From Staphylococcus succinus (lineage in GTDB: Bacteria > Bacillota > Bacilli > Staphylococcales > Staphylococcaceae): a stretch of DNA of 64,000 nucleotides. The notes beneath the pieces were generated by a model. It saw nothing but the letters and a program-made list of their open reading frames with translations. It made no database searches and had not been told where the DNA came from. How positions within the stretch are numbered: the first letter of the stretch is position 1; the number at the start of each line of letters is the position of its first letter. The stretch lies in NCBI RefSeq assembly GCF_029024945.1, contig NZ_CP118976.1, positions 1,860,001 through 1,924,000 on the forward strand, given 5' to 3'. Below are positions 50,467 to 62,297 of the stretch, one piece after another. Both the position numbers and the translations under genes were made by a program.

Positions 50467-52020
50467 ACTATATAATTTAATTTCTGGGAACTTTTCTTCA
50501 AACCATCTAGTTGCAAATTCGTTTTCAAATAAAAATACAGAATTATCATAAATATCTTTAACTAAAATTGAACGAGATGTACTCATCTTATCTTTAATAT
50601 CATCTTCATTTTCAATCCAACGTGCAATTTTTTGACCAACTGGTTCCATTACAACATCTACGTTATACTCATTTTTCAAACGATGTTCGAAGACTTCAAA
50701 TTGTAGCTGGCCAACAGCGCCGATAATGATTTGATTTGTATGAAGTGCTTTATAATATTGAATTGCACCCTCTTGAACCAATTGTTCAATACCTTTGTGG
50801 AAATGTTTTTGTTTCATTACATTTTTAGCTGAAACTTTCATAAATAATTCTGGTGTGAATTGTGGTAAATCTTGGAAACTAAATTTTTGGTTACCACCAA
50901 CTAAAGTATCACCTATTTGATAATTTCCTGTGTCATATAAACCAATAATGTCACCGGCTACGGCATGATTTACAGTTTCTTTATCGTCAGCCATAAAAGA
51001 AGTGGATCGTGTGATTTTTTGCTTTTTATTTGTACGTTGTAGCGTAACATCCATTCCACGTTCAAAGGCGCCACTTACGACACGCATAAACGCAATTCGG
51101 TCACGGTGTTTAGGATCCATATTAGCTTGAATTTTGAAAATAAATCCAGAAAAATCAGTATCATATGGACTTACTTCTACATCTTCGTTTGTTTGGCGTG
51201 CATTTGGCATTGGAGCATGATCTACGTATGCATTCAAGAAATTTTGCACACCAAAGTTTGCTAAGGCTGAACCAAAGAATACGGGTGTTAACTCACCATT
51301 TAATAAGGCGTCATTATCAAATGTTTCTCCAGCTTCTTCTACTAACATAAATTCTTCAATTGCTTGCTCAAAGGCACTATCGTTTGTAATTTTATGTTCT
51401 TCTTCTAATTCATATTCATCATTCAAATGTAATATATTTTCTTCATCTCTAAACGGTTCAATGGTACGTGAATCACGATCTATAATACCAAAGAAGCTTT
51501 GTCCCATACCTACTGGCCAATTCATAGGATATGTTTCAATATCTAATGTAGATTCGATTTCATCTAATAATTCAAATGGTTCTTTACCTACACGGTCAAG
51601 CTTATTGATGAATGTGAAAATTGGAATACCTCGCATTTTACAAACCTTAAAGAGTTTTAATGTTTGAGGTTCAATCCCTTTCGCACAGTCAATAACCATC
51701 ACAGCGCTATCAACTGCCATAAGTGTTCTATACGTATCTTCTGAAAAGTCTTCATGTCCTGGAGTGTCTAAAATATTTATTTTATAGTGATCATAATCAA
51801 ACTGCATCACTGAACTTGTAACAGAAATACCACGTTCTTGTTCTACCTTCATCCAGTCACTAGTAGCAAACTTCCCACTTTTTTTACCTTTAACTGTACC
51901 TGCTTCTCTGATTGCACCACCGAATAACAATAATTTTTCAGTTAATGTAGTTTTACCAGCATCAGGATGAGAAATAATTGCAAAGGTTTTTCTTGATTTT
52001 ACTTCTTCCTTTATACTCAT
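50458..52020 (-). CDS. prfC: Peptide chain release factor 3
   Basis: GTPase that removes RF1/RF2 from the ribosome after termination. 520 residues: G1 loop SHPDAGKTT (17-25), RGISVTSS (switch I), [14 protein letters not shown] (G3), NKLDR (G4), followed by EF-G-like domains II and III. RF3 rather than EF-G by length and by the [22 protein letters not shown] segment. AAAGGAG ribosome site. Confidence 0.96.
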   Translation of the reverse strand: MSIKEEVKSRKTFAIISHPDAGKTTLTEKLLLFGGAIREAGTVKGKKSGKFATSDWMKVEQERGISVTSSVMQFDYDHYKINILDTPGHEDFSEDTYRTLMAVDSAVMVIDCAKGIEPQTLKLFKVCKMRGIPIFTFINKLDRVGKEPFELLDEIESTLDIETYPMNWPVGMGQSFFGIIDRDSRTIEPFRDEENILHLNDEYELEEEHKITNDSAFEQAIEEFMLVEEAGETFDNDALLNGELTPVFFGSALANFGVQNFLNAYVDHAPMPNARQTNEDVEVSPYDTDFSGFIFKIQANMDPKHRDRIAFMRVVSGAFERGMDVTLQRTNKKQKITRSTSFMADDKETVNHAVAGDIIGLYDTGNYQIGDTLVGGNQKFSFQDLPQFTPELFMKVSAKNVMKQKHFHKGIEQLVQEGAIQYYKALHTNQIIIGAVGQLQFEVFEHRLKNEYNVDVVMEPVGQKIARWIENEDDIKDKMSTSRSILVKDIYDNSVFLFENEFATRWFEEKFPEIKLYSLL

Positions 52021-52032
52021 TGATAATCTCCT

Positions 52033-52272
52033 TTAATTCTCAAATATCCGTTCGATAATATCTTCAGCGATAGTGTTCGCTGAAGATTCATCAATTAACG
52101 TAAACAAGTGTATCACAATTTCTTCCTTTAAATCATCTTCATTTAATGTTATATCTACCTCTAGTGACCAATTTAATTCAGGAATGGCAATTAAATAAAG
52201 TGCATCCTCACTATTTTCATAAATATATACATGTGAACGTACATTATTAAAATTTATATCTCTAATTTTCAT
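52033..52272 (-). CDS. Small YueH-like protein
   Basis: 79 residues, [41 protein letters not shown], resembling the YueH-like family of Firmicutes beside murE/prfC. The ATG at 52272 follows GGTGGTGAG and overlaps murE by 11 bases; a longer frame to 52296 is less likely. No catalytic motif. Cotranscribed between murE and prfC. Confidence 0.6.
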   Translation of the reverse strand: MKIRDINFNNVRSHVYIYENSEDALYLIAIPELNWSLEVDITLNEDDLKEEIVIHLFTLIDESSANTIAEDIIERIFEN

Positions 52273-53749
52273 TCGGCTCACCACCAAATTTTTCATAAGC
52301 GGCCTCTAAACCTATTAAATCATCTCGATGAGGTACTTTGACATTGCCTGGCATAATTTGGTATGGTTCGCGTCCTTTTGAAGCTAACACTACTGTATCT
52401 CCTGGCTCAGCGACATCAATAGCATGACGAATACCTTCAGCCCGATCTTCAAATTCAATATAATTATGATGTGTTGCACCTTTTGCTAATTCAGCTGTAA
52501 GTTTTTTAGGATCATCATTTGCTGGGTTATCTGGCGTAAAAATGACATAATCCGCACGACAAGCTACTCGCCCCATTTCAGGCGTTTTACCCATATCACG
52601 TTCACCAGCCATGCCACATAAGAATATCAATTTTTGTTTGGCAAATGGTTTGACTGCATCAATTAATTTGTCCATACCGTCAGCAGTATGTGCATAATCA
52701 ATAATTAAATCAATAGGCAGCGAAGGATCTAATACCTCTAATCTACCTTCAACTGGTTCCAAATTTTCAACAGCTTTAATAATATCTTCCATTGCAATGC
52801 CTTTACTCCAAACAGCTATCATTGCTGCCATAATATTTGAAACATTAAACATACCCACATACGGTGATTTAACCTCAAATCTGCCTAACGGTGTGACGAA
52901 TTTGAAATGCACACCTTGTAATGATTCATTAATTTGTTCTGCCATAAATTGCGCTTTATGATTAATACCGTAAGTAAATGTTTCAAACGGTGTCACCGCC
53001 CCTAAATACTCTGAAAAAGTATCATCATTATTTAAAACTGCATATTTTTCCTTAGAAAGATCTTCGCCAAGTTGGCTGAATAATAATGATTTAGCATGTC
53101 CATAAGCTTCCATGGTACCGTGAAAATCTAAATGATCTTGTGTTAAATTTGAGAAAATAGCCACATCAAAATCAACACCTCGTAAGCGCCCTAAAGATAA
53201 TCCATGACTTGAAACTTCCAATGTCATAGCTTCAGCTTTGTTTTCTACCGCTTCATTTATTTTTTTAGTCAATGAGACCGTTTCAGGTGTTGTATTCGCA
53301 CCCTTGGATTTATTTTCATTAATTTGAAAACCATTTGTACCTAAATATGCACTAGACTTATCTAATTTTCTATAGATGTGATGTATCATTGTCGCGATAG
53401 ACGTTTTTCCATTGGTACCAGTCACACCATAAGTAACAAGTTGTTTGCTCGGATAGTCAAATAACACATTGGCTAATAAGCTAGCCACACGTAACGTATC
53501 TGGAACAATAACTTGCGTTACATCACCATTTAATGTTTGTTCCTCGCTAACTACGACCACTTGGCATCCTTTATCTACGACGTCCTGACAGAATTTGTGG
53601 CTATCTACTGTATAACCTTTTGAAGCTATAAACACGCTCCCTTGTTTAGCAGTACGAGAATCTGTAGTAATATCATTTATCTTTCTATCTAAAGTTCCCA
53701 TTACTTGTTTAACTCTTATTTTCTCAAACAAAACATTTGCATCCAACAT
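52262..53749 (-). CDS. murE: UDP-MurNAc-L-Ala-D-Glu:L-lysine ligase
   Basis: Adds L-lysine to the peptidoglycan stem peptide in the cytosol. 495-residue Mur ligase: N-terminal UDP-binding domain ([14 protein letters not shown]), P-loop GTNGKT (111-116), central [30 protein letters not shown], and C-terminal [12 protein letters not shown] is the lysine-specific form (DNPR in diaminopimelate enzymes), so the wall should contain Lys. AAAGGAG ribosome site. Confidence 0.96.
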   Translation of the reverse strand: MLDANVLFEKIRVKQVMGTLDRKINDITTDSRTAKQGSVFIASKGYTVDSHKFCQDVVDKGCQVVVVSEEQTLNGDVTQVIVPDTLRVASLLANVLFDYPSKQLVTYGVTGTNGKTSIATMIHHIYRKLDKSSAYLGTNGFQINENKSKGANTTPETVSLTKKINEAVENKAEAMTLEVSSHGLSLGRLRGVDFDVAIFSNLTQDHLDFHGTMEAYGHAKSLLFSQLGEDLSKEKYAVLNNDDTFSEYLGAVTPFETFTYGINHKAQFMAEQINESLQGVHFKFVTPLGRFEVKSPYVGMFNVSNIMAAMIAVWSKGIAMEDIIKAVENLEPVEGRLEVLDPSLPIDLIIDYAHTADGMDKLIDAVKPFAKQKLIFLCGMAGERDMGKTPEMGRVACRADYVIFTPDNPANDDPKKLTAELAKGATHHNYIEFEDRAEGIRHAIDVAEPGDTVVLASKGREPYQIMPGNVKVPHRDDLIGLEAAYEKFGGEPNEN

Positions 53750-54185
53750 TTATCGCTCCTTTTTTTCCATTACTTCCATTATACACATTTATACATATTT
53801 TCAATTAATTTTATAGAATCTATTATCTGGTAATTTATTATGTCTTCCTATATAAATAAGTTTTTATGACTGTTTAAAATTATTTGTAAATTTATACTTA
53901 TTTCTATATATATAAGAAATATTAACTTAGTGTTATTGCATTATTAAGTTTCTTTATATATTTACGAAACTCTATTGAAATAGGAGTACTATTGCAATTT
54001 CGTGGTAATGTAAAGATATAAAACAATATTATTTTAACAGAACAAAATCTTTGATTCAGTATGAATGATTTCATATCGTTATGTAAAATGATATAATCTT
54101 TAATAATTGTGTTTTTTCTTTCGCAAGCTATAAAAATGCGTTAAACTTAGCATGAGATAAATTATACTATTGGAGGGTGGCTTTA
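53750..54185. other. AT-rich gap between divergent murE and ugtP
   Basis: About 430 bases without a reading frame. A possible ugtP promoter is TTTCAT-17-TATAAT (54069-54097). No structured RNA or dyad of note. Confidence 0.45.
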
Positions 54186-55361
54186 ATGGTTACTCAAAAT
54201 AAAAAAATACTGATTATTACTGGTTCCTTTGGTAATGGTCACCTACAGGTTACTCAAAGTGTAGTTAACCAGTTTAACGAAATGAATCTAGACAATTTAA
54301 CAGTTATTGAACATGATTTATTTTTAGAAGCGCACCCAATTCTGACTTCTATATGTAAAAAATGGTACATTAATAGTTTTAAATACTTTAGAAATATGTA
54401 CAAAGCATTTTACTATAGTCGCCCTGACCAATTAGATAAATGTTTCTATAAATATTACGGACTCAATAAATTAATAAACTTATTGTTAAAGGAAAAACCA
54501 GATTTAATCTTACTTACATTTCCTACACCAGTGATGTCTGTATTAACGGAACAATTTGATATGAATATACCTATCGCTACTGTGATGACAGACTATAAAT
54601 TACAAAAAAACTGGATTACACCACATTCTCAAAGATATTATTTAGCAACAGAAGATTTAAAAGAAGAATTCGCTAGTATCGGTATACCTAAAGAAAAAAT
54701 AAAAGTTACTGGTATTCCTATTGCTGATAAATTCGAGGAAGAAATCGATAAAGTTTCGTGGTTACGTCAAAATCACCTTAACCCAGATAAACCCACAATT
54801 TTAATGTCGGCTGGGGCATTTGGTGTATCTAAAGGCTTTGATCAAATGATTAAAGCCATATTAACTCATAGTCCACACTCACAAGTCGTAATGATATGTG
54901 GCAAGAATAAAGAATTAAAACGTTCATTATCTGCACAATTTAAACATTACGATAACGTGCTTATACTCGGATATACTAAAAATATGAACGAGTGGATGGC
55001 TTCAAGTCAACTAATGCTCACAAAGCCGGGTGGTATAACAATATCAGAGGCTTTGACGAGACAAATACCCATGATTTTCTTAGATCCTGCGCCAGGTCAA
55101 GAGCTTGAAAATGCAAATTATTTTGAAGAACAAGGTTATGGTTACATTGCTCGTACGCCTGAAGCTGCGATCCAACAAGTAGCGACTTTAACAAATTCAT
55201 TAGATTCATTATCAGCAATGACACAATCAATGAACGCATCTCGCATTCCCTACTCAACATATAAATTATGTAAAGACTTATTAGATTTATTAAATCATTC
55301 AACTCACTACGAGGATGTTTACGGAAAGGTTCCTTTATATGCAAAGCTCTTCGTTAAATAA
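54186..55361 (+). CDS. ugtP: Processive diacylglycerol beta-glucosyltransferase
   Basis: Makes diglucosyl-diacylglycerol, the lipid anchor of lipoteichoic acid, from UDP-glucose (YpfP). 391 residues, GT28 family: [14 protein letters not shown] at the N-terminus, [13 protein letters not shown], and C-terminal nucleotide-sugar motif [12 protein letters not shown]. The ATG at 54186 is the start: an in-frame GTG at 54177 lies inside the ribosome site GGAGGGTGG. The product is near-identical in pattern to S. aureus YpfP. It overlaps ltaA by 23 bases. Confidence 0.96.
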   Translation: MVTQNKKILIITGSFGNGHLQVTQSVVNQFNEMNLDNLTVIEHDLFLEAHPILTSICKKWYINSFKYFRNMYKAFYYSRPDQLDKCFYKYYGLNKLINLLLKEKPDLILLTFPTPVMSVLTEQFDMNIPIATVMTDYKLQKNWITPHSQRYYLATEDLKEEFASIGIPKEKIKVTGIPIADKFEEEIDKVSWLRQNHLNPDKPTILMSAGAFGVSKGFDQMIKAILTHSPHSQVVMICGKNKELKRSLSAQFKHYDNVLILGYTKNMNEWMASSQLMLTKPGGITISEALTRQIPMIFLDPAPGQELENANYFEEQGYGYIARTPEAAIQQVATLTNSLDSLSAMTQSMNASRIPYSTYKLCKDLLDLLNHSTHYEDVYGKVPLYAKLFVK

Positions 55362-56532
55362 CCATGCTATAAGTAAAAATTTCATAATCATGTTAGTCAT
55401 CCTATTCTTAATGGAATTTGCTCGTGGTATGTATGTATTAAGTTATTTATCATTGCTGCCAACAGCAACTTCAATTGCGGTAGGTATTACTTCTACCGCA
55501 ATTTCCATTCATTTTATTGCTGATGCCGCCACAAACTTTGTGATTGGCTTCTTATTAAAGAGACTAGGTACCAAACTTGTATTAACTTTAGGCTTTCTCC
55601 TTGCTTTCGGAAGTCTATTTTTAGTGATTTGGTTTCCAACTTCTCCGCTAGTATTAATTACGAGTGCTGTACTATTAGGCATTGCTGTAAGTCCAATATG
55701 GGTGATTATGCTTGCAAGTGTAGATGAGAGAAGCCGTGGCAAACAAATGGGATATGTTTACTTTTCATGGTTATTAGGCTTACTTGTTGGTATGGTTGGC
55801 ATGAATATTATCTTTAAATTCCACCCTACGCAATTCGCATTTATGATGTCACTCGTTGTACTTATTGCATGGATACTATATTATTTTGTAAAAATAAGAC
55901 TGACGAATTACAATACGCGTCCAGTTAAACAACAATTAGGGCAAATTGTTGATGTTACCAAACGTCATATGGTGCTATTTCCAGGTATTTTATTACAGGG
56001 CGCATCTATAACAGCTTTGGTCCCAATTTTACCTACATATGCAACAAAAGTCGTTGGCGTTTCTACAGTAGAATATACAATGGCTATCGTATTTGGTGGT
56101 ATCGGTTGCGCCCTATCAATGTTATTTTTATCAAAAATCATTGATAAAAATGGTACAACTTTTATGTATAGTGTTATTTTCGGTGGTTTTATACTTTATA
56201 CGTTAATGATTTTCGCATTATCATTGATTACTAACATAGCAATCGTTTGGGTATTGGCAGTCTTCATTGGACTTATGTATGGCTTATTATTACCTGCTTG
56301 GAACACATTTATGGCAGGTCATATTCATAGTGATGCGCAAGAAGAAACTTGGGGTGTATTTAATAGCGTTCAAGGATTCGGCTCTATGATTGGGCCGTTG
56401 GTTGGTGGACTAATAACAGAGTTCACTAAATCTGTGAACAATACATTTTATTTCTCTGCACTGTTATTCTTATTCTTAGCAATATTCTATGGCATATACT
56501 TTATGAAAAAAGAAAAGTATCACAACTCGTAA
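55339..56532 (+). CDS. ltaA: Glycolipid flippase LtaA
   Basis: Moves diglucosyl-diacylglycerol to the outer leaflet for lipoteichoic acid assembly. 397 residues, major-facilitator fold with twelve helices and the LtaA N-terminus [10 protein letters not shown]...[16 protein letters not shown]. The ATG at 55339 lies inside ugtP. The frame is open to 55315 but homologues start at MQ-SSLNN. Same operon as ugtP, in S. aureus order. Confidence 0.94.
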   Translation: MQSSSLNNHAISKNFIIMLVILFLMEFARGMYVLSYLSLLPTATSIAVGITSTAISIHFIADAATNFVIGFLLKRLGTKLVLTLGFLLAFGSLFLVIWFPTSPLVLITSAVLLGIAVSPIWVIMLASVDERSRGKQMGYVYFSWLLGLLVGMVGMNIIFKFHPTQFAFMMSLVVLIAWILYYFVKIRLTNYNTRPVKQQLGQIVDVTKRHMVLFPGILLQGASITALVPILPTYATKVVGVSTVEYTMAIVFGGIGCALSMLFLSKIIDKNGTTFMYSVIFGGFILYTLMIFALSLITNIAIVWVLAVFIGLMYGLLLPAWNTFMAGHIHSDAQEETWGVFNSVQGFGSMIGPLVGGLITEFTKSVNNTFYFSALLFLFLAIFYGIYFMKKEKYHNS

Positions 56533-56563
56533 ACAATAAGTGAATTTGATTTAAAACTAAACA

Positions 56564-56619
56564 AGGAGTCCCGCATCATTTGAGACAGTTGTCTTAAATG
56601 GTGTGGGACTCCTCTTTTT
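56564..56619 (+). terminator. Terminator of ugtP-ltaA
   Basis: An 18-base stem (AGGAGTCCCGCATCATTT with its near-complement) with a 14-base loop and a T run. Confidence 0.88.
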
Positions 56620-56670
56620 AATTCCTTGTGATTATCGTAAACAATAATAATTGGTTGAATCGGGCAATAA

Positions 56671-57180
56671 TTAAGCTAAATTAAACGTATCTAACACTTT
56701 CCATTTTTCTTCTTCTTCATCAAGATACACTAATGAAAGTTGCTCAATCGTTTCTTTATAATCAATTCCCGCCAGTCTTAATTGACCGTATATATCTTCA
56801 AATTCTTGGCTTGTTAGTCCTTGAGCAATTGTGAAATGAGGCACGAACGGATGATCAGCCACACCATAAAAGTCATTGCTGTTAAATTGGTTAAATAGTT
56901 TTTCTAATGCTTCTGTTTTTTCAACTTTAAAATAAATCACATTTGTGATTGGCGCGAAATTTGATGCTTTAGTAGCATGCACTTCAACAGTCGGGATACC
57001 TTCAATTCTTGATTTAATATCCTCTTTGACTGATTCCAACTCACCATCATTTATTTTAAATTGCCCCTTAATCGTAATATGCGGCATAATTGTCGCATAG
57101 TGATTATCATAACGCTTACGATATGCATTTACTTCATCTTGAAATGCTTTTGACGGAATTAATGCTAATCCTAAAATCAT
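56671..57180 (-). CDS. 2H-phosphoesterase / 2'-5' RNA ligase-like protein (YjcG type)
   Basis: 169 residues with the two HxT motifs of the 2H superfamily: PHITIKGQF (about residue 34) and PHFTIAQG (about residue 118). This is the YjcG subfamily of Bacillus and Staphylococcus, whose natural substrate is unknown. AAAGGAGG ribosome site. It follows the esterase gene, as yjcG follows yjcH in other Firmicutes. Confidence 0.85.
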   Translation of the reverse strand: MILGLALIPSKAFQDEVNAYRKRYDNHYATIMPHITIKGQFKINDGELESVKEDIKSRIEGIPTVEVHATKASNFAPITNVIYFKVEKTEALEKLFNQFNSNDFYGVADHPFVPHFTIAQGLTSQEFEDIYGQLRLAGIDYKETIEQLSLVYLDEEEEKWKVLDTFNLA

Positions 57181-57219
57181 TTAAATTCCTCCTTTGTTTA
57201 ACATAACTTCATTATATCA

Positions 57220-57234
57220 AATTTTCGAAAAATT
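57220..57234. promoter_or_regulatory. CodY-box-like site before the yjcG-type gene
   Basis: AATTTTCGAAAAATT matches the CodY motif AATTTTCWGAAAATT at 13 of 15 positions, 40 bases upstream of the gene start. Confidence 0.25.
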
Positions 57235-57265
57235 CGTTACTTTAAACTAAATTTAGTTCACATTA

Positions 57266-58012
57266 TTAAAAAGAAATATTATCTGATAAAAAATAAATTA
57301 ATAACTCATCAAGTAATTCTTTCCATGACTTCCATCTATGACTTCCATCGAATTCAAAATAGTAATGCGAAATACCATGCGCTTCGATGATATTTTTGAG
57401 TTCTCGATTTGGTGTTAGAAAATCCGCTCTCCTACCATTTGTCGGTAATTCAAAGTCATCTTCCTCTAAGCCTACAGTATGCCAAATCGATAATTGTTCT
57501 TTAAATTGACACCTTTCTAATAAAGTCTGTATAACTTCATCATGTTGTGGGCTTAACAAGCCGACTTGACTGAACACCCTTGGATAAGACAAAGCAGTCA
57601 TCAACGCTACGCTTCCTGCCAAACTATCACCTAATACAACGCGTGCGTTCCCTACTTTAAATGTTGGAAACGTACGATCAATATAAGGTAAAATCTCATT
57701 TGCCATCGCTTTAACAGTTAAATGTGTTCTTGCACCTTGTGGATGAAATTCTGCACGACGCTTATCTACATCTTCATAATGAAAACCCACAAAGATTGCT
57801 CTTTCTACCTTGTTTTCTTCACGCAATCGCTCATAAGTCCTATGAATTCTTCCAAAACTAAAAAAATCTAAACCGTCAAAACAGAAAACAACTTTATATT
57901 TAAATAATCTTGTGAAGTCTTTCGGTAAGTAAATAGATAAAGTTACATCTCTATCTAATATTTCACTTGGAAAATTAATTTTATTAATGGTACCTGGATG
58001 AAAATCACACAT
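57266..58012 (-). CDS. Esterase D-type alpha/beta hydrolase (YjcH type)
   Basis: 248 residues of the putative esterase family. The nucleophile is in LGDSLAGSVAL (G-x-S-x-x-G), and the late DGSHRWKSW supplies the His. The ATG at 58012 has GGAGG 10 bases upstream; the longer frame from 58045 has no ribosome site. Substrate unknown; related proteins hydrolyse siderophore esters or simple esters. Confidence 0.82.
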   Translation of the reverse strand: MCDFHPGTINKINFPSEILDRDVTLSIYLPKDFTRLFKYKVVFCFDGLDFFSFGRIHRTYERLREENKVERAIFVGFHYEDVDKRRAEFHPQGARTHLTVKAMANEILPYIDRTFPTFKVGNARVVLGDSLAGSVALMTALSYPRVFSQVGLLSPQHDEVIQTLLERCQFKEQLSIWHTVGLEEDDFELPTNGRRADFLTPNRELKNIIEAHGISHYYFEFDGSHRWKSWKELLDELLIYFLSDNISF

Positions 58013-58111
58013 AAATAACGCGCCTCCTAGTAGTCTTAATGACATTGTACCAAGAGACGCATAATTTTAAAATATTCAGTGCTATATTTCAATAAATATC
58101 GTGCCAATTAA

Positions 58112-59683
58112 CTATTTGTTATATTTTTCATCTCTTAAACGTTGAGGGTAATCTTTCAACCAAAAGACCGCATTCGGTACTGATTTAGGATCCGGTTTAT
58201 AGATAGCATATTTCCCTGAACCCAAACGTTTCTTCTGTTGTTCATAATCTTTTAAAGCATGCATGGCTGGTTTATGCAAAATCCATATGGCGATGATATT
58301 TAACCACGCCATCATACCTACCCCTAAATCACCCATCAACCATGCAATTTCCGCTGTTTTTACTGCACCATATATTGTAGCAGCAATCAACACAATTCGA
58401 GTTACATTAATCCAAAAAGTAGTGGTTTTATTTTTTCGTTTTCTTGTTAAATAGGTAATATTGGTTTCAGCAATATAGTAATACGCTAATATCGTCGTAA
58501 ATGCGAAGAAGAATAATGCAATAGCTATAAAATATGATCCAATGCCTGAAAATGCTGGATCAAAATGGTAACTTCCACCTTGAAATGCTTTATCTATACC
58601 TGCTTGTGCATACATCGCTGTCCCTGAGTAATCTTTATCACCATTGGACATTTCTACAAATATACCATTATCTTTAATCATGCTAGGCTTACCGCCTGAA
58701 CCTGTTCCCCCGTCAGTAACATTATATGTTCCTGATAATAAAATAATCAGTGCTGTCGCTGTACAAATAAATAATGTATCTACATAAACTGAAAATGATT
58801 GTACCAAACCTTGCTTTGCAGGATGAGATACCTCTGCAGCAGATGCTGCATGTGGTCCAGTTCCTTGTCCAGCTTCATTAGAATAAAGCCCTCTTTTAAC
58901 CCCGATTTCTATCATGGCACCTAATATACCACCAAACGCTGCTTGCATTCCAAATGCTGATTTAAAAATCAAAGCGAATAGTGCTGGTACCTGTTCAATA
59001 TTCAAGAAAATAATCACAACCGCCATTAATATATAAATAATTGCCATAAATGGCACAATTGCTGTTGCAGCAGTAGCAATCCATTTGACGCCACCGAAGA
59101 TAATTAAAGCTAATAATACAGCTAAACATAGTGCAATAATCCATGGTTCAATACTAAATGCATTTTTCATTGAGCTTGATATGGCATTAGATTGAACACC
59201 TGGCAATAACAAACCGACTGAAATAACTGTGACAACGGCGAATATTAAACCATAAATCTTACCCATTTTCCCCTTTATACCATATTCAATGTAAAATGCT
59301 GGTCCACCTCGGTACTGCCCTTTTTCTTCTCTTTTATATATTTGTCCTAATGTAGATTCTATAAATGCACTACTTGCGCCTAAAAATGCTGTTGCCCACA
59401 TCCAAAATACCGCGCCGGGTCCTCCTATAAATATCGCAGTTGATACACCGACAATATTCCCTGTTCCTACACGACCAGCAAGTGATAAGGCAATAGCCTG
59501 AAAACTCGATATACCTGTAGGTGATTTCTCTCCTTGAAACATGAGTCGAATCATCTCTTTAAAATGTCTAACTTGGAACAAACGCATCATCAATGAAAAA
59601 ATAATCCCCGTAATTAATAAGCCATAGACCAAAGGCTTGCTCCAAACAATATCATAAAACCAAGTAAGTAAACTTTCTAACAT
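58112..59683 (-). CDS. Sodium:alanine/glycine symporter (AGCS family)
   Basis: 523 residues, about eleven membrane helices. Family signatures: GRVGTGNIVGVSTAIFIGGPGAVFWMW, and SNEAGQGTGPHAASAAEVSHPAKQGLVQ. The ATG at 59683 follows AAGGGGG; the frame is open to 59743 without support. AGCS members import alanine, glycine or glutamine with Na+; which one cannot be decided here. Confidence 0.9.
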   Translation of the reverse strand: MLESLLTWFYDIVWSKPLVYGLLITGIIFSLMMRLFQVRHFKEMIRLMFQGEKSPTGISSFQAIALSLAGRVGTGNIVGVSTAIFIGGPGAVFWMWATAFLGASSAFIESTLGQIYKREEKGQYRGGPAFYIEYGIKGKMGKIYGLIFAVVTVISVGLLLPGVQSNAISSSMKNAFSIEPWIIALCLAVLLALIIFGGVKWIATAATAIVPFMAIIYILMAVVIIFLNIEQVPALFALIFKSAFGMQAAFGGILGAMIEIGVKRGLYSNEAGQGTGPHAASAAEVSHPAKQGLVQSFSVYVDTLFICTATALIILLSGTYNVTDGGTGSGGKPSMIKDNGIFVEMSNGDKDYSGTAMYAQAGIDKAFQGGSYHFDPAFSGIGSYFIAIALFFFAFTTILAYYYIAETNITYLTRKRKNKTTTFWINVTRIVLIAATIYGAVKTAEIAWLMGDLGVGMMAWLNIIAIWILHKPAMHALKDYEQQKKRLGSGKYAIYKPDPKSVPNAVFWLKDYPQRLRDEKYNK

Positions 59684-59891
59684 AATGTATCCCCCTTGTT
59701 GTACCATTATGTAAAATGATATATTTTTACTCATTATACACACTTATAATATTCCGCGCAACGCATTTAATATTTTATATTTTTAAACTTTTATATATTA
59801 TACGTCTAAATTGATAATCTATATTTACTTTTATAGACAAATAGTTTTATGATATTCAGTTTGTTTTTTCTAAAAATTATAAATTTCTGAC

Positions 59892-59958
59892 GTTACATGC
59901 AGCCCTTCACACGTTATATGTAACTTTAAATTTACCTTTTGTTCTACCTATATATGAT
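59892..59958 (+). promoter_or_regulatory. Dyad and promoter upstream of the AI-2E family gene
   Basis: Inverted arms GTTACAT (59892-59898) and ATGTAAC (59918-59924) flank a GC-richer spacer. They are followed by TTTACC-16-TATGAT (59931-59958). The dyad ends 6 bases before the -35, a place for an activator or repressor. Confidence 0.4.
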
Positions 59959-60009
59959 ATATACTGAAAAGTAATTCAATAAATGACAATTTTTAGGAGG
60001 AAATATTCG

Positions 60010-61095
60010 ATGTTAAACAAAGTTTGGTTTAGAACAGGTGTTGCCTTACTCATCCTGTTTTTACTAATCAAATTAATAATGGAGGTCCATAGTGTATTCA
60101 CACCGTTCATCATTATTCTACAATCTGTGTTAATACCTTTATTACTCAGCGGCTTCTTATTCTATATTTGTTTACCTTTTCAAAAGATACTTGAAAAAAA
60201 TAAAGTACCACGTTGGGGTAGTATTACAATTATCTTTATTGGGTTAATTATAATTATAGGTATTATTGTTGGCTTTGTAGGTCCACTGATTGCAGAGCAA
60301 ATCGAGAATTTAGTTAATCAAATTCCTACACTACAACATGAAGTACAACATATTATCAATTACTCATTAGATCAAATGGAAAGATTACCACCTGATGTAA
60401 CGAACCGCATTAACAAAATGGTACAGTCAATGAGTGATAATACTGCTGATATATTATCGAATTCATTTAGTTACATTACTTCAATTATCTCTACTTTGTT
60501 CTTACTTATAATGGTGCCGTTCTTCTTAATTTACATGTTGAAAGATCATGAACGCTTTATTCCTTTTATTGCAAAATTATTTAAAGGGGATAGAAAGGTA
60601 TTTGTAGTAGAATTATTAGAGGACTTGGATCACACTGTTAAATCATATATTCAAGGACAAGTAACTGTAAGTATCATACTCGGAGTTATCTTATATATTG
60701 GTTATTCCATCATTGGATTAAACTATACATTATTGCTTGTAATGTTTGCCTGTGTAGCTAACATGATCCCATTCTTAGGGCCTTGGATGGCTTTCGCACC
60801 TGCTGCCATCATAGCAATCATACAAAGTCCAACAATATTCATTTGGGTATGTATCATTACTTTAATTGCACAGCAACTTGAAGGTAATGTCATTACACCA
60901 AATGTTATGGGTAAATCATTAAATATTCACCCACTTACAATTATTGTAGTGATATTAGCAGCTGGTAATATTGGCGGCTTTGGGCTAATTCTTATAGCTG
61001 TACCACTTTATGCAGTAATCAAGACGATTATTGGTAATGTATTCAGCTACAGAGAGCAAATTATGGAAAAAGCCAATAGCGATGTTAAAGAATAA
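60010..61095 (+). CDS. AI-2E / PerM family membrane protein
   Basis: 361 residues with about eight membrane helices and the family's large middle loop (about 80-150). Motifs include the GxxxL-rich VSIILGVILYIGYSIIGL, PFLGPW and the C-terminal HPLTIIVVILAAGNIGGFGLILIAVPLYAV. The ATG at 60010 is 9 bases after TAGGAGG. Family members include proposed autoinducer exporters and Na+/H+ antiporters; the substrate here is not known. Confidence 0.85.
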   Translation: MLNKVWFRTGVALLILFLLIKLIMEVHSVFTPFIIILQSVLIPLLLSGFLFYICLPFQKILEKNKVPRWGSITIIFIGLIIIIGIIVGFVGPLIAEQIENLVNQIPTLQHEVQHIINYSLDQMERLPPDVTNRINKMVQSMSDNTADILSNSFSYITSIISTLFLLIMVPFFLIYMLKDHERFIPFIAKLFKGDRKVFVVELLEDLDHTVKSYIQGQVTVSIILGVILYIGYSIIGLNYTLLLVMFACVANMIPFLGPWMAFAPAAIIAIIQSPTIFIWVCIITLIAQQLEGNVITPNVMGKSLNIHPLTIIVVILAAGNIGGFGLILIAVPLYAVIKTIIGNVFSYREQIMEKANSDVKE

Positions 61096-61130
61096 TACAA
61101 TGCTTTGTGTATAAAGCATAAAGTGCATAA

Positions 61131-61171
61131 AAAAACAGGTCACATCATTGTTCAATGATGTGACCTGTTTT
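61131..61171. terminator. Bidirectional terminator
   Basis: A near-perfect 19-base stem (AACAGGTCACATCATTG with its complement, loop TT) with A and T runs on either side, serving the AI-2E gene and the convergent fabI. Confidence 0.92.
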
Positions 61172-61273
61172 ATATTAAAGAAAATCAATTCAATTTAAAA
61201 ATACCTTCGAACCATTTATCTCGTCGTTCATCCTCATTCATGAATCAATTATAGACTAAACAACATAAACGGA

Positions 61274-62044
61274 TTATTTAACGATATGGTAACCACTATC
61301 CACATGGATATTTTCACCAGTTACACCACTTGAAAAATCACTTAATAGATAAGCTGCAGTTTTGCCCACTTCTTCTTGATCTACATTACGTTTTAATGGT
61401 GAACGTTCTTCGATTTCTTTTAAGATTGTATTAAAACCGCCTACACCTTTAGCACTCAATGTACGAATAGGTCCAGCAGAAATTGCATTCACACGAATAT
61501 TATCTTCACCTAAGTCAAGCGCCAAGTAGCGTACGTTTGCTTCTAGACTTGCTTTTGCCACGCCCATCACATTATAGTTTTGAACAGCAAATTCCCCGCC
61601 TAAATATGTTGTAGCAACAATGCTGCCACCATTAGGCATAAGTTTTTTAGCCTCACGAGCTACAATAGTTAATGAATATGAACTAATGTCTTGAGCTAAT
61701 AAGAAACCGTCTCTTGATGTATCAATAAATCGGCCACGTAAATCTTCCATATTTGCAAAAGCGATTGAGTGATAAACACCATCGATTGTACCAACTTCAT
61801 CACCAATTTTAGCAAATCCATCAATAACGTCTTCGTCTTTCTGTACATCCACTTGGAATACATGGTGGTCTTTCTGATTTAATTGCGCTAGTAATTTTTC
61901 TAATTCATTTTTACTACGTTCTTTTCGATATGTAAAGACTAATTTAGCACCTAGTTCGTCTAATACTTTAGCTACTCCAAAACCAATACTACGTTTATTA
62001 GCAATACCCATAATGACAAATGTTTTATTTTCTAAATTCAACAT
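61274..62044 (-). CDS. fabI: Enoyl-[acyl-carrier-protein] reductase
   Basis: Last step of the fatty-acid elongation cycle, NADPH-preferring in staphylococci. 256-residue SDR enzyme: cofactor loop GIANKRSIGFG, catalytic Tyr147, Tyr157 and Lys164 (YNVMGVAK). Ala95, Met99 and Phe204, positions linked to triclosan resistance when changed in S. aureus, carry the usual susceptible residues. AAAGGAG ribosome site. Confidence 0.97.
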   Translation of the reverse strand: MLNLENKTFVIMGIANKRSIGFGVAKVLDELGAKLVFTYRKERSKNELEKLLAQLNQKDHHVFQVDVQKDEDVIDGFAKIGDEVGTIDGVYHSIAFANMEDLRGRFIDTSRDGFLLAQDISSYSLTIVAREAKKLMPNGGSIVATTYLGGEFAVQNYNVMGVAKASLEANVRYLALDLGEDNIRVNAISAGPIRTLSAKGVGGFNTILKEIEERSPLKRNVDQEEVGKTAAYLLSDFSSGVTGENIHVDSGYHIVK

Positions 62045-62233
62045 GAAATAATAACTCCTTTAATTAATTTTCATTTTCAACTGGGCGAGTTATTCTGATG
62101 TGCTGTCGCTTCATTTTGCTCAATCCCAATTCCAATATTCTTTATTTTAACATTGGTTTGATTGTTTAAACAATTTATTTTGCTATCATTATCATATTTA
62201 AATACTTTTTTTATCGTTATACTTTCATAAACA

Positions 62234-62296
62234 AAACAATACAACGATATAGTCACAGAAGATAAATCTTACTCTAACCTATCGTTGTATTGTTTA
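62234..62296 (-). terminator. Terminator of cpaA
   Basis: AAACAATACAACGATA pairs with TATCGTTGTATTGTTT. The minus strand continues into T-rich sequence. It touches the cpaA stop codon. Confidence 0.75.
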
Positions 62297-62297
62297 T

